Assembly (NCBI GenBank): GCA_026398635.1
Contig: JAPLSM010000190.1
Span: 1-42,492, forward strand
Length of the DNA stretch: 42,492 bases
Reading direction: 5' to 3'
Origin: Spirochaetota bacterium
GTDB lineage: Bacteria; Spirochaetota; Spirochaetia; SZUA-6; Fen-1364
The position numbers and the translations under genes are program-made. This document shows positions 1 through 8,079 of this stretch, one piece after another; position 1 is the first letter of the stretch; each line of letters starts with the position of its first letter. The notes beneath the pieces were generated by a model. The model saw only the letters and a program-made list of their open reading frames with translations. It searched no databases and was not told where the DNA came from.

Positions 1-1845
1 GGCGCAGGCTCTGAGATCACGAAGATCGGCAAGCCGTACGCGGCGCAGCTCGAGCAGATCGGCCGGACGGTGGAGCAGCACTTCAAGGAGATCCGGTCCA
101 TCCGGTTCACGGTCGAGAACAAGCAGCTGTGGCTGATCGACCAGCGTCCCGTGATGTCGAAATCCACCCAGGCGGACATCAAGATGCTGCTCGACCTGCA
201 CGCGAGGAAGCTCGTCGACGCCGACTGGGTGGTGCAACAGATCAAACCGGCGCAGCTGAACGAGGTCCTGCACCCGATCGTCGACCTCACCTCGGTCTCC
301 CGCATGCCCTGCCTGACCGGGGGCATCATCGGCGCCCCGGGCGCGGCCATCGGCCGGATCTTCTTCAGCACCGACCGGCTGCTCGAGGAGTTCAAGACCG
401 CCCAGCAGAAGGGACGGGACACCAAGCTCATCCTCTGCCTGCCCGCGTCCTTCGCCGAGGACGTCAAGGCCATCGAGGTCGCAACCGGCGTGCTGTCCAC
501 CGAGGGCGGTTACTCAGCCCACGCCTCGGTCGTGGCGAGGCAGTACGGCAAGATCTCTCTCGTGAAGCCCGACATGCGGATCAGGGGGAACAAGGCCGTC
601 ATAGGAGACCGGACCATCAAGGAGGGCGACTACGTCACCCTGAACGTGCCCTTCTACGGTGTGCCTTCGCTGTACCTCGGGAAGGCCCAGCTCATCGAGC
701 CGGACCCCGAGGAATCGGGTATGCTCGCGTTCCTCAAGATCGTCGACGGGTTCATCGGGCACTTCCATGTGCGTACGAACGCCGACACCCCGCGGGATGC
801 GGCCCTGGCGCGCACCTTCGGTGCACGCGGCATCGGTCTGGTGCGCACCGAGCACATGTTCTTCGCCGAGAGCCGGATCAACGTCTTCCGCGAGATGGTC
901 ATCTCGGGCTCGGTTGAGGATCGCCGGCGCAACCTCGCACGCCTCCAGCCGATGCAGAAGGCCGACTTCTACAAGCTCTTCAAGATCATGGAAGGCTATC
1001 CGGTCATCATCCGACTGCTGGACGCGCCGCTGCACGAATTCCTACCGCACAACGACCAGGAGATGGATCGGTTCATGCGACACCTCAACGCCGGGCAGAA
1101 GGGCGCGAAACGGCTCTCCCAGCGCGAGGTGGACGCGCGCTGCGAGGCGCTGCACGAGTTCAACCCGATGCTGGGCCACCGGGGGTGCCGGATCGCCGTG
1201 TCCTACCCCGAGATCTATGAGATGCAGGTGCGGGCGATCTTCGAGGCCATTTACCAGCTTCGCAAGGAGGGCGTGAAGGTCGAGTCCGAGATCATGATCC
1301 CGATCATCATGAACGAGAACGAGCTGAGGCTGATCGTCTTCGGCAAGAAGATCGAGGGCAAGCACATCCGCGGCCTCGTAGACATCGAGCGTGAAGTGCG
1401 CGACGCGTTCAAGGCGCGACCCGTGGCCTACAAGATCGGCACCATGATCGAGCTTCCGGCCGCGGCGCTCGGATCGGACGAGCTGGCGCGCTACGCCCAG
1501 TTCTTCTCCTTCGGAACCAACGACCTGACCCAGACCACGATCGGGCTCTCCCGGGACGACTTCAACTCGTTCATGCCCGACTACACGCAGTTCGACCTGC
1601 TCGAGGGCAACCCCTTCCAGATCCTGAACCAGCAGGTGAAGGAGCTCATCACGATCTCCGTCAAGCGGGGACGGATGACCCGGCCGGACCTCGAGGTGGG
1701 TCTGTGCGGCGAGCACGGGGCCATTCCCGACAATGTCCGGTTCTGCATGGAGGCGGGGTTGGATTACGTGTCCTGCTCGCCGTACCAGGTGCCCATCGCG
1801 CGCCTGGCCGTTGCGCAGTTGGAGATCGACCGGCGGAAGAAGTAG
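1..1845 (+). CDS. ppdK: Pyruvate, phosphate dikinase, C-terminal part (5' end outside window)
   Basis: Cytoplasmic enzyme that interconverts pyruvate + ATP + Pi and PEP + AMP + PPi. The frame is open from base 1, so the gene begins upstream and the nucleotide-binding domain is missing here. Visible parts are the end of the ATP-grasp region, the swivelling phosphohistidine domain and the PEP-binding TIM barrel. The phosphohistidine is read as His at codon 520-522 in GGYSAHASVVARQYGK, which departs from the usual GGMTSHAAVVAR. Barrel signatures are GIGLVRTEHMFF, RLLDAPLHEFLP, FSFGTNDLTQTT and the catalytic Cys (codon 1705-1707) in GLCGEHG. These patterns, especially LLDxPLHEFLP, separate it from PEP synthase and enzyme I. 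It converges on a TPR gene, with hairpins between them. Confidence 0.93.
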   Translation, partial: GAGSEITKIGKPYAAQLEQIGRTVEQHFKEIRSIRFTVENKQLWLIDQRPVMSKSTQADIKMLLDLHARKLVDADWVVQQIKPAQLNEVLHPIVDLTSVSRMPCLTGGIIGAPGAAIGRIFFSTDRLLEEFKTAQQKGRDTKLILCLPASFAEDVKAIEVATGVLSTEGGYSAHASVVARQYGKISLVKPDMRIRGNKAVIGDRTIKEGDYVTLNVPFYGVPSLYLGKAQLIEPDPEESGMLAFLKIVDGFIGHFHVRTNADTPRDAALARTFGARGIGLVRTEHMFFAESRINVFREMVISGSVEDRRRNLARLQPMQKADFYKLFKIMEGYPVIIRLLDAPLHEFLPHNDQEMDRFMRHLNAGQKGAKRLSQREVDARCEALHEFNPMLGHRGCRIAVSYPEIYEMQVRAIFEAIYQLRKEGVKVESEIMIPIIMNENELRLIVFGKKIEGKHIRGLVDIEREVRDAFKARPVAYKIGTMIELPAAALGSDELARYAQFFSFGTNDLTQTTIGLSRDDFNSFMPDYTQFDLLEGNPFQILNQQVKELITISVKRGRMTRPDLEVGLCGEHGAIPDNVRFCMEAGLDYVSCSPYQVPIARLAVAQLEIDRRKK

Positions 1846-1851
1846 GGGAAC

Positions 1852-1883
1852 GCCGGTGCGGGACGGCAGCGTCCTGTACCGGC
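1852..1883. terminator. Hairpin after ppdK, probable terminator
   Basis: A 13-bp stem (1852-1864 with 1871-1883, including two G-T pairs) closes a 6-base loop just past the ppdK stop. There is no T-run after it, so it is not a canonical intrinsic terminator. Its place between two convergent genes suggests it ends transcripts from one or both sides. Confidence 0.55.
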
Positions 1884-1888
1884 AGTAT

Positions 1889-1912
1889 GTCCGGCCCTCA
1901 TGACGGCCGGAC
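1889..1912. terminator. Second hairpin, overlapping the end of the convergent TPR gene
   Basis: A perfect 8-bp stem (GTCCGGCC, 1889-1896, with GGCCGGAC, 1905-1912) has an 8-base loop that contains the stop codon of the minus-strand TPR gene. With the hairpin at 1852-1883 it forms a tandem pair between convergent genes. No T-run is present. Confidence 0.4.
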
Positions 1913-3856
1913 CGTTTCCGCGGACTTCTTCAGGCGCCGCCCCGTAGCCAGGAATTTCTCCGCGAACTCCTTCACGCCCGTCTTGCGGTACACCATCCCG
2001 AGGTTCCGGTAAGCCCGCCAGTCCTTCGGGGCGAGCGCGATCGCGGAACGGAACGCGGACGCCGCTTTTTCCAGCTTCCCCGCGCGGTACCAGAGCACGC
2101 CGCTCATGAGGGTGAGATCGTGCCGCTCGCCGTGGTCCTTCTGGAACCTCTCGGCAAGCCGCAGGGCGTTCTCCCGGGCCCCGAGCCGGTCGAGGCAGTA
2201 CAGGGCAGCCTTCACCAGCTCTTCGGCATCCGGACGCTCGACCAGAAGCTCCCTGAGCACGAGCAGCGCGTCGGCGTGACGACCGGATCGCCGGTAGCAG
2301 TGTACGAGGGTGGTGCGGAGGCGTTCGCCTTTCGCGCCGGAGGCGATGAGCCGTTCGATCTCGGGCGCAGCCTCGGCCCAGCGGCCGAGCTCCACCAGGG
2401 CGCGCACCAGCCCGCGCCGGGCCTTCCGGTCGTCCGGTTTCGCCTCGAGGAGGCGCCGGTAGACGCTGCCGAGGTCCTCGGTGCGTCCCGCTTTCGCGTA
2501 GAGCCGGCCGAGCCCGCGGAGCGCAGAGGTTTCGCCGGGCACGACCTTCAGCGTCCGGGAGTACCAGCCTTCCGCGAGGTCCGCGAGTCCGGCCGACTCG
2601 TAGGATTCCGCGAGCGCGGCCATGACCACCGGATCGGCCCCGCGGTCCCTGACCTGACCCTGGAGGGCGCCCAGCGTACCCGGGTCTGCCGGCGCGACCT
2701 TCGAGAGCGCGAGTGACTCGAAGTATCGGGCGGTCGAATCCGCGTCGTCGCGGCGGAGCACGCGGCGCGCCTCGGCAGCAAGGTCTCCATGCCGTCCCTG
2801 CTCCCAAAGCACGGCGAGGAGGCCGTAGCGGGGCGCCATGGCCTCCCGGTCGCCTTCCAGGGCACGCAGGTAGTGATTTCGTGCCTTCTCCAGCTCGCCG
2901 AGCGCCCGGTAGGACTCCGCGACGAGCGCGTGCAGCATCGGATCCTTCCCGTCGGCGCGAAGGAGGCGCGTGGCGTGGAATACCGCGTCTCGGAAGCGCC
3001 CCTGCTGGAAGAGTTCCACCGCGAGGAAGCGCTGCACCTCTTGCGGAGATCTGCCCGCGCCCTTGCCGGCCTTGAGGAAGTAGGAACCGATCTTCAGGGC
3101 CTCGAACGCCTCCGGCTCGCGTCCGAGGGCGAGCAGCACCATCGCACGCTGCAGCTGAAGTGAGGAATCGCCGGGCGAGAGGGAGCAGGCCGCATCCAGG
3201 TGGAAGAGCGCCATCCCGTCCTTCCCGAGCTCCCGGAAGATCCGCGCCAGGTAGACGTGGGGGAGCATGCTCGAGCCGCGCCGGTCGAGGACCTCGCTGA
3301 AGAGACGGGCGGAGTCGACGAGCCGGTTTCGGTGGAAGCAGCGTACGGCCGCCACGAGCGCCGTGTTGAGGTAGCCGACCTCGAGCCGCCGATCGTCCGG
3401 AGCGAGTCGGCGCGCCTCGGTGAAGGCGGCAAGCGCCTCGTCGAATCGCCGTGCTCGCAGGCAGGCGAGGCCGAGCAGGCCGTGCGCGGGCGCCAGGTCC
3501 GGACGGGCCTTGACCGCGGCAGCGAGCTCGCGAACGGCCGCCTCGAGGTCGCCGACCGCGAGGTGGGCTCTTCCGAGGAACAGCCGTCCTGCAGCTGATC
3601 CGGGGCGTCGGCGGACGAACGCGGTGAGCGCGCGGATTGCCCTGCCGTGTTCGCCGAGCGCGTGGCAGCTTCTGCCGAGGTACAGCAGGGCGAGCGGGAA
3701 CTCATCGGTGGCGCCGGCGACCTGGGCGAAGAGGTCCGCGGCCCGGCGGTAGTCGCGGCGGCGACCGGCCTCGATGGCCTCGCCGTAGAGCGATGAGAAG
3801 TCGGGCCGCGCGGAGTCCGGCGTCTGGAGCCTGCCTTTCTTTTGGCATCTTATCAC
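1898..3856 (-). CDS. Large tetratricopeptide-repeat protein, cytoplasmic
   Basis: A 652-residue protein built almost wholly of TPR-like helix pairs. Repeated A-x-x-L-x-L/G-x-x-x-x-x-x-G-x-x-x-x-A spacing runs from about residue 20 to the C-terminus, for example ALLYLGRSCHALGEHGRAI and LLGLACLRARRFDEALAAF. It has no signal peptide or membrane segment, so it is probably a cytoplasmic scaffold; no partner can be named. The start is uncertain: GTG at 3856 gives a low-complexity first 15 residues with no clear Shine-Dalgarno sequence, and the repeats begin near residue 20. It is divergent from the chemoreceptor-like gene at 3904, with 47 bases between them. Confidence 0.85.
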   Translation of the reverse strand: MIRCQKKGRLQTPDSARPDFSSLYGEAIEAGRRRDYRRAADLFAQVAGATDEFPLALLYLGRSCHALGEHGRAIRALTAFVRRRPGSAAGRLFLGRAHLAVGDLEAAVRELAAAVKARPDLAPAHGLLGLACLRARRFDEALAAFTEARRLAPDDRRLEVGYLNTALVAAVRCFHRNRLVDSARLFSEVLDRRGSSMLPHVYLARIFRELGKDGMALFHLDAACSLSPGDSSLQLQRAMVLLALGREPEAFEALKIGSYFLKAGKGAGRSPQEVQRFLAVELFQQGRFRDAVFHATRLLRADGKDPMLHALVAESYRALGELEKARNHYLRALEGDREAMAPRYGLLAVLWEQGRHGDLAAEARRVLRRDDADSTARYFESLALSKVAPADPGTLGALQGQVRDRGADPVVMAALAESYESAGLADLAEGWYSRTLKVVPGETSALRGLGRLYAKAGRTEDLGSVYRRLLEAKPDDRKARRGLVRALVELGRWAEAAPEIERLIASGAKGERLRTTLVHCYRRSGRHADALLVLRELLVERPDAEELVKAALYCLDRLGARENALRLAERFQKDHGERHDLTLMSGVLWYRAGKLEKAASAFRSAIALAPKDWRAYRNLGMVYRKTGVKEFAEKFLATGRRLKKSAETVRPS

Positions 3857-3867
3857 GTGCGGATTGC

Positions 3868-3896
3868 TTTACAAACCGCACCCCATCGGCTACAAA
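3868..3896 (+). promoter_or_regulatory. Candidate sigma-70-type promoter for the MCP-like gene
   Basis: TTTACA (3868-3873), a 17-base spacer, then TACAAA (3891-3896). The -35 matches 5/6 and the -10 4/6. It is one of few A/T-rich spots nearby. The -10 ends only 7 bases before the ATG at 3904, so a transcript from here would have almost no leader; yet AAAGGA, a usable Shine-Dalgarno, overlaps it. Another promoter may therefore lie further upstream. Confidence 0.35.
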
Positions 3897-3903
3897 GGAT
3901 TAC

Positions 3904-5358
3904 ATGAGGGGTCGCGAGCGGACCGGCACGGTGCGGAACCTCGGGGAGATCGCCCAGGCGCAGGTGTCGAGGGCCGAGGTGCTCGTCATCCCCGTACGTC
4001 TGGGTGCAGCCGGCGCCGTACTCTCGATCGTGGCGGCCACCGCACGAGGCATGCCGGCCGTCGCGGTTGCGGCCGCCGCCGTCGGTGTATTCCTTGTCTG
4101 GTCTCTCGTCGTCATCATCCTCGCAGCCCGCAGGGCAGACCTCACGCGCATCAACCGCGTGTCCGTTGCCCTCGACGCCCTGGGAATCCTCGCGATCGCC
4201 CTCTCCCTGCTGATCGGGCCGTCGGCCGGCCTGTCGGCGCCTGAGCTGATCGTGCTCGAAACGTGGGGTGTGTGCCTGATCGTCATGGCACCCATGCGTC
4301 TCCGGGTGGCGGACGCGGTGTTCGCGTGCGCCGCTGCGGTCATCGCGCCTCTCGCCATCGCAGTCGTCGCCATCCTGCGCTTACCCTCCGCGATACCGAT
4401 GTGGATCTTCCTCGTCCCGCCGGCGAACCTCGCGGTCGGGGCGCTCGCCGTACTGGGGACCGCGAGCGTCCGCCGGGCGATGGGCGAGAACCTCGTGACC
4501 GAGGACCTGATGCGGGCCAGCCGGCGGCTGAAGATGACGCTCGACATCGTCAGCGCGTCGATCTACAACCTCCACCAGCTCATCAACCGGCTCGCCGACG
4601 TCTCGCGCGCCGTTTCGGAGGGCGCCCGCGAGCAGGAGCACGGCATCGACCGTGTCAGCGCCACCGCGGGCGCGCTCGCCGAAGCCATGGAGGGCATCGC
4701 CCGATCGACGGGCCGCGCCGCCGACACCGTCGGCCGCACCGCCGAGAGCTCGGCGAGGGGAAACGCCATCGTCCAGCGCGTGGTGGAGGAAATCCTCGGC
4801 ATCCATGACACGGTGGACCGGATGGTGGCCGCCCTGGCGCGCCTGAACGACATCGCCGACCAGACGAACCTGCTCGCCTTGAACGCCGCCATCGAGGCCT
4901 CCCGGGCGGGCGACGAGCACAGCGGGTTCTCGGTGGTCGCGGCGGAGATCCGCACACTCGCCGAGAAGTCGTCGCATACGGCCGGTGAGGTAAGCAAGTG
5001 GGTCCGCCAGATCGAGACCGTCATCACGCGCGGCGGCGACTCCAGCCGCGAGGCGGGCACGATCTTCGCCGCCATCGCCCACGAGCTCGGGGACCACGCC
5101 GGCTTCATCCAGGAGCTGTCCCAGACCGTGCAGGCGCAGCTCGCGGCCAACCGGGAGGTGAGCGGCACCGTCACGTCGATCGACGCAGTCGTGGTCGAGA
5201 ACACCGGAGCGGCCGACCGGGTCGCAGACATCGTCGCCTCGCTGAAACACGAGATGGAGAAGCTCGAGTCGCTCGTCGTCGACAAGGTGCAGGAGGTGGA
5301 ACAGCTCACCCGGGGGACGGAGGTCGATCAGCGAGCTGAGGTCCGGCCCGGCCGGTAG
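3904..5358 (+). CDS. Methyl-accepting-chemotaxis-type signalling protein with six-TM N-terminus
   Basis: A 484-residue membrane signal transducer. Residues about 23-190 hold six hydrophobic segments with very short loops, so there is no sizeable periplasmic ligand-binding domain. Sensing probably takes place within the membrane. The rest is a long coiled coil with the conserved receptor tip near residues 318-345 (DIADQTNLLALNAAIEASRAG), followed by FSVVAAEIRTLAEKSS; this region normally docks CheA and CheW. No HAMP domain is evident. The frame is open upstream to 3637, but ATG 3904 is chosen because AAAGGA lies just before it and upstream codons antisense the TPR gene. No che gene is nearby, so it is an orphan receptor or a non-chemotaxis signaller. 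Confidence 0.88.
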   Translation: MRGRERTGTVRNLGEIAQAQVSRAEVLVIPVRLGAAGAVLSIVAATARGMPAVAVAAAAVGVFLVWSLVVIILAARRADLTRINRVSVALDALGILAIALSLLIGPSAGLSAPELIVLETWGVCLIVMAPMRLRVADAVFACAAAVIAPLAIAVVAILRLPSAIPMWIFLVPPANLAVGALAVLGTASVRRAMGENLVTEDLMRASRRLKMTLDIVSASIYNLHQLINRLADVSRAVSEGAREQEHGIDRVSATAGALAEAMEGIARSTGRAADTVGRTAESSARGNAIVQRVVEEILGIHDTVDRMVAALARLNDIADQTNLLALNAAIEASRAGDEHSGFSVVAAEIRTLAEKSSHTAGEVSKWVRQIETVITRGGDSSREAGTIFAAIAHELGDHAGFIQELSQTVQAQLAANREVSGTVTSIDAVVVENTGAADRVADIVASLKHEMEKLESLVVDKVQEVEQLTRGTEVDQRAEVRPGR

Positions 5359-5413
5359 CGTCCCGCGACGGGCCGGCCGCCGCGCGGCACCCGCCGAACC
5401 CAGGAGGATCCGC

Positions 5414-6853
5414 GTGGAATCCCGTTCCATCTTCGCAAACCTGTCGCCGCTCGACCACCGGTATTCGATCTGCGAACCCGAGCTCTTCGAGAAGCTCTCC
5501 GCGTACCTCAGCGAGGAGGCGGTCATCCGCTCGTGCGCGCGGGTCGAGGAAGCACTCCTCGTCGTCCTTATCCGCCGACTCGCGCCGGCGGACCGCCGGG
5601 ACGGACTGGCCGCCGCGGTCACCGGGGTGGCGGAATCGGTCAATCCCGGAGAGGTGTACGCCGAGGAGGCGAAGACCCGGCACAACGTGCGCGCGCTCGT
5701 GAACGTCCTGAAACGGAAGGTGCCGCCCGAAGCCGGGCCGTACGTGCACCTGGGAGCCACCTCGGCAGACATCCTGGACACTGCCGCGTCCCTGCGATAC
5801 CGGGAGGCGACCCGACGCGTGCTGCTGCCCTTGCTCGTTGACCTCGAGGAAGCCCTCGTCCGCCTCGCGCAGGCCGAGGCGGACACCCCGCAGATCGGAC
5901 GGACCCACGGGCAGCACGCAATACCCATAACGTTCGGGTTCGCCATGGCGGGGTACACATCGCGGCTCGGCAAGTGCATCCTGCGCATCCGCGACCGGGC
6001 AGCGGACCTGCGCGGGAAGCTCTCCGGCGCCGTGGGCTCCTACAATGCCGGCTCGCTGCTCGTGCCGGACCCCGAGACGCTGGAGCAGGAGTTCCTCGCC
6101 GGGCTGGGGCTCCGCCCTTCCGACACTTCGACCCAGCTCGTCGAGCCGGAGCACCTCCTCGGGCTGCTGCTGGAGATCAACACCTGCTTCGGGGTCATCG
6201 CCAACCTTGCCGACGACCTGCGGCAGCTCCAGCGCTCGGAGATCGCGGAAGTGCGCGAGGAGTTCTCGGAAACACAGGTCGGCTCGTCCACCATGCCCCA
6301 GAAACGCAACCCCTGGAACGCGGAACACGTGAAGAGCCTGTGGAAGGCCTTCGCCCCGCGGGTCGTCACCTTCTTCATGGACCAGGTCTCGGAGCACCAG
6401 CGAGACCTGACGAACTCCGCCTCCGGGAGGTTCGTGGCCGACTATCTCGCGGGATTCGCATGCGCGGTCGCCCGCGCGGTGTCGGTGATCGGATCGCTCG
6501 CCGTCGACCGCGCGGCGATGGCCGGGAACCTGCGCCGGGCCGGTGACCTCGCCTTTGCGGAGGCCGTGTACGTGCTTGCGGCGAGGGGCGGGATAAGCGA
6601 TGCCCACGAGCGGGTGCGGCAGGCCACCCTGAGGGTCGAGCGCGAGGGGCGGCCGCTGCGCGAGGTACTCGCCGAGGATGCCGCGCTCTGGAAGACGCTC
6701 GACGAGGGCCTGCGCCGGTCCGTGGGATGCGACGCCGCGGCGTTTTTCAGTGATCCTGCGCGGTACACGGGAAGAGCCGCATCCCGGGCACGGGACGCGG
6801 CGGACCGCTGGAAGGCCGCGATGGCGGGGCTGCGGAAGGAGCTGGAATCATGA
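5414..6853 (+). CDS. purB: Adenylosuccinate lyase
   Basis: Acts twice in purine synthesis: it splits SAICAR to AICAR + fumarate, and adenylosuccinate to AMP + fumarate. The protein is 479 residues, normal for the fumarase/aspartase superfamily. The family signature appears as SSTMPQKRNPWNAE, with GRTHGQHAIPITFG (catalytic His region) and HLGATSADILDTA upstream. The start is GTG at 5414, preceded by a good AGGAGG 6 bases away. Its last four bases (ATGA) are shared with purA, which indicates translational coupling. The 55-base gap from the MCP-like gene holds only short GC-rich complementarity. Confidence 0.96.
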   Translation: MESRSIFANLSPLDHRYSICEPELFEKLSAYLSEEAVIRSCARVEEALLVVLIRRLAPADRRDGLAAAVTGVAESVNPGEVYAEEAKTRHNVRALVNVLKRKVPPEAGPYVHLGATSADILDTAASLRYREATRRVLLPLLVDLEEALVRLAQAEADTPQIGRTHGQHAIPITFGFAMAGYTSRLGKCILRIRDRAADLRGKLSGAVGSYNAGSLLVPDPETLEQEFLAGLGLRPSDTSTQLVEPEHLLGLLLEINTCFGVIANLADDLRQLQRSEIAEVREEFSETQVGSSTMPQKRNPWNAEHVKSLWKAFAPRVVTFFMDQVSEHQRDLTNSASGRFVADYLAGFACAVARAVSVIGSLAVDRAAMAGNLRRAGDLAFAEAVYVLAARGGISDAHERVRQATLRVEREGRPLREVLAEDAALWKTLDEGLRRSVGCDAAAFFSDPARYTGRAASRARDAADRWKAAMAGLRKELES

Positions 6854-8079
6854 ATCTCGTGGTGATCGGCGCCCAGTGGGGCGACGAGGGAAAAGGAAAG
6901 ATCGTGGACTACCTGTCCCGCGGCGCCGACGTGGTGCTGCGCTACAGCGGCGGCGCCAATGCCGGTCACACGATCGTGCACGGCGGGGTCACGTTCAAGC
7001 TGCACCTCGTGCCCTCGGGCATCACCTCGCCGGGGAGGGTCGTGGTGCTCGGGATCGGAATGGTGATCGATCCCGGGTCGCTGTTCGATGAGCTCGAAGG
7101 TCTCGAGCGAGCGGGGATCGACTGGAAAGGCAGGGTGAAGGTGGCGGATCGGGCCCACCTCGTGCTGCCGCGCTACCGGGACATCGATCGCGAGCAGGAG
7201 AAGGCCAGGGCCGTGCCCCTGGGCACCACCGGCCGGGGCATCGGCGTCACCTACTCGCTGAAGTCCAGCCGGGACGGCATCCGGGTGGTCGACCTGTTCG
7301 ACGACGCGTTCATGGCGCACATCCCGCCGGGCGACCGCGAGTACCTCGAGCCGTTCCGGGACCGACTCGCACCGATGGTGATCGATGCCTCCGTCTTCAG
7401 CCACGGCCAGAGGGGAAGGAACGTGCTTTTCGAAGGGGCGCAGGGGACGCTCCTCGACCTCGATTTCGGCACCTACCCGTTCGTTTCATCGGGCAACTCC
7501 TCGGCGAGCGGAGCGCCCATGGGCGGAGGCATCGGTCCCACGGCCATCGACCGGTGCATCGGGGTGTGCAAGGCCTACTCGACCCGGGTGGGAAGCGGCC
7601 CGTTCCCGTCGGAGTCCGTGGGCGAGCGCGACGGGGACCTCGGAGACCGGTTGCGCGAGCTGGGCAGGGAATATGGCACCACGACCGGGAGGCCGCGGAG
7701 GTGCGGCTGGCTCGATCTCGTGGCGCTGCGATACGCCTGCCGGTCGAACAGCCTCGACTCCATCGCCCTCACGAAGCTCGACGTCTTAAGCTCGTTCGAC
7801 GAGGTTCAAGCCTGCGTCGCCTACCGGTGCGGGGATGCGCGTTTGGAGGATTTCCCCGCTTCGAGAGCCGCCCTGGAGTCCGCTCTTCCTGTCACGGAGC
7901 GCCTACCGGGCTGGCAGCTGCCGCTCGGAGGCTGCCGTCGGTTCGAGGACCTGCCGCCGCAGGCTCGGGACTTCGTGCGGTTCATCGAGGAATCGGCGGG
8001 CGTTGCCGTCTCGATCGTTTCGGTCGGCCCTGAGCGTGAAGACACCATGACCCGGCAGGATCCTTGGACACGATCCTGA
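6850..8079 (+). CDS. purA: Adenylosuccinate synthetase
   Basis: Condenses IMP and aspartate using GTP to give adenylosuccinate, the substrate of the upstream purB product. The 409-residue protein opens with the P-loop-like GAQWGDEGKGK and carries GGANAGHT (IMP site) and the TTTGRPRRCGWLDLVALRYA segment that belongs to the GTP/IMP face. The ATG overlaps the purB stop (ATGA). Its 3' end runs 16 bases into guaA. The length is slightly under the usual 420-430 residues but no motif is missing. Confidence 0.97.
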   Translation: MNLVVIGAQWGDEGKGKIVDYLSRGADVVLRYSGGANAGHTIVHGGVTFKLHLVPSGITSPGRVVVLGIGMVIDPGSLFDELEGLERAGIDWKGRVKVADRAHLVLPRYRDIDREQEKARAVPLGTTGRGIGVTYSLKSSRDGIRVVDLFDDAFMAHIPPGDREYLEPFRDRLAPMVIDASVFSHGQRGRNVLFEGAQGTLLDLDFGTYPFVSSGNSSASGAPMGGGIGPTAIDRCIGVCKAYSTRVGSGPFPSESVGERDGDLGDRLRELGREYGTTTGRPRRCGWLDLVALRYACRSNSLDSIALTKLDVLSSFDEVQACVAYRCGDARLEDFPASRAALESALPVTERLPGWQLPLGGCRRFEDLPPQARDFVRFIEESAGVAVSIVSVGPEREDTMTRQDPWTRS

